NCBI GenBank assembly: GCA_934167365.1
Contig: CAKPKU010000077.1
Coordinates: forward strand, 1-6,553
DNA length: 6,553 nucleotides
Direction: 5' to 3'
Source: an uncultured Clostridia bacterium
GTDB lineage: Bacteria > Bacillota > Clostridia > TANB77 > CAG-508
Below, one piece after another: positions 5,637 through 6,553 of this stretch. Position numbers and translations under genes: made by a program. Below the pieces are notes generated by a model that searched no databases, had not been told where the DNA came from, and saw only the letters and a list, made by a program, of their open reading frames with translations. Positions within the stretch are counted from its first letter, which is position 1; every line of letters starts with the position of its first letter.

Positions 5637-6530
5637 CTATAAATTTGATGCATTAACTACATTTTTTACCATGCCTTTTCTTTTATCATCTAAAAAAATA
5701 ATTTTTTGAAACAATTGTAATTTCATAATTTTTTGCATTTCTTGATTTCTCATTAAATCTTCCATAGAGCTTCCATGTGCTGTAAAAATACACTTTACGC
5801 CTGAACATATAGCATAATTAACTATATCAGCATCATCTTTATTACCAATTTCATCTGCAATTATAACTTTTGGCGACATCGATCTTATTGCCATTCTTAT
5901 ACCTATTGACTTTGGTATATTATCCAATACATCTGTTCTAAGACCCACATCATTATATGTACAACCTTTACTAAGTGCCGCAATTTCTCCTCTTTCATCT
6001 ATAATAGAAACATCTATTCCCTTAAAATTTATTTCACCTATTCCATCACTAATTTTTTTAGCAATATCTCTTATTATTGTAGTCTTTCCAGCTCCCGGTG
6101 GTGAAACTATTAAGGAACTATATACTGTATTATTGCCTGTATCTAAAATATATTTTAATATATCATTAGATGCACCATTTATTTGATGAGCAATTCTAAA
6201 ATTTATAGAATAAATATAACTAATATTTACAACCTGTCCATCTTTTATAACAACATTTCCAGTTATTCCAGCTCTATGACCTCCTGGTAAAGTTATATAT
6301 CCATTACATATTTGATTTTGATATGAATATAATGAGTTAGAGCATATATTTTGTAATATTCCTATAATCTCATTTTCGCTAATTATATATTTTAATATTG
6401 TTTCAATATGTCCTAATTTCAAAATTACATATTTACCTGATCTAATCCTAATCTCTTCAATTTTTTCAATATTGTGCAATCTTATTAACTTCACTAATTC
6501 CATTGGCAAACATCTTAATATAAACTCCAT
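5637..6530 (-). CDS. spoIIIAA: Stage III sporulation protein AA, secretion-type ATPase (SpoIIIAA)
   Basis: SpoIIIAA is the cytoplasmic P-loop ATPase of the SpoIIIA channel, related to type II/IV secretion motor ATPases, and works in the mother cell at the base of the complex. The 297-residue protein has an N-terminal domain with IEEIRIRSGKYVIL (24-37) and GYITLPGGHRAGITGNVV (77-94). Its ATPase core has Walker A SPPGAGKTT (143-151), IDERGEIA (177-184), Walker B KVIIADEIG (221-229, with Asp226-Glu227) and the histidine-box TAHG (250-253). SIGIRMAIRSMSP (208-220) is also strongly conserved. The first P-loop residue is Ser rather than Gly/Ala, while Lys149 and Thr150 are intact. The ATG is preceded by AAGGAG with seven bases of spacing at 6538-6543. 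It is the first gene of the operon. The sigma-E-type promoter expected from other spore formers would lie beyond the right edge. Confidence 0.97.
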   Translation of the reverse strand: MEFILRCLPMELVKLIRLHNIEKIEEIRIRSGKYVILKLGHIETILKYIISENEIIGILQNICSNSLYSYQNQICNGYITLPGGHRAGITGNVVIKDGQVVNISYIYSINFRIAHQINGASNDILKYILDTGNNTVYSSLIVSPPGAGKTTIIRDIAKKISDGIGEINFKGIDVSIIDERGEIAALSKGCTYNDVGLRTDVLDNIPKSIGIRMAIRSMSPKVIIADEIGNKDDADIVNYAICSGVKCIFTAHGSSMEDLMRNQEMQKIMKLQLFQKIIFLDDKRKGMVKNVVNASNL

Positions 6531-6537
6531 AAACTCA

Positions 6538-6543
6538 CTCCTT
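6538..6543 (-). promoter_or_regulatory. spoIIIAA ribosome binding site
   Basis: AAGGAG on the minus strand lies seven bases before ATG 6530, an ideal spacing. Only ten more bases are visible upstream, so the operon promoter cannot be seen. Confidence 0.75.
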
Positions 6544-6553
6544 TTTATTAAAA

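Noticed and set aside
6076..6102. Serine in place of the first glycine of the SpoIIIAA P-loop (SPPGAGKTT)
   Set aside because: The catalytic GKT core is intact, and SPPG-type loops are familiar in clostridial SpoIIIAA, so it is not evidence of a dead ATPase.

Overview
The window is very AT-rich and every gene lies on the minus strand, so transcription runs from position 6553 towards position 1. Eight consecutive genes form a complete spoIIIA operon in the canonical order AA-AB-AC-AD-AE-AF-AG-AH. This marks the organism as an endospore-forming Firmicute. The low G+C, the short SpoIIIAC/AD/AE sequence motifs and the clostridial-type SpoIIIAH point to an anaerobic member of the Clostridia; the species cannot be named from the sequence.

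Layout in transcription order: spoIIIAA (6530-5637, motor ATPase), spoIIIAB (5584-5075, GspF-related membrane protein), spoIIIAC (5051-4857) and spoIIIAD (4823-4437) (small membrane proteins), spoIIIAE (4414-3266, large polytopic protein), spoIIIAF (3246-2647), spoIIIAG (2624-2025) and spoIIIAH (1922 or 1883 to 1179). The last three are membrane-anchored proteins with ring-building domains. From AA to AG the spacers are only about 20-50 nt and each gene has its own Shine-Dalgarno sequence. The AG-AH spacer is longer, about 100 nt, and contains inverted repeats. The operon promoter lies beyond the right edge. Together these proteins build the mother-cell half of the SpoIIIA-SpoIIQ channel ('feeding tube'), which links the mother cell to the engulfed forespore and is needed for late forespore gene expression.

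After spoIIIAH come a 125-nt spacer and a PiT-family inorganic phosphate transporter gene (1053-61). The spacer holds a weak terminator-like hairpin and a near-consensus vegetative promoter (TTGAAA-17-TATAAT), so the transporter is probably expressed independently of sporulation. Positions 1-60 are non-coding and hold short direct repeats, with the next gene off the edge.

No RNA genes, mobile elements, CRISPR arrays or new systems are visible. The points worth a second look are small: the uncertain spoIIIAH start, the structured AG-AH spacer, the strongly asparagine-rich SpoIIIAH linker and the placement of pit next to spoIIIA.
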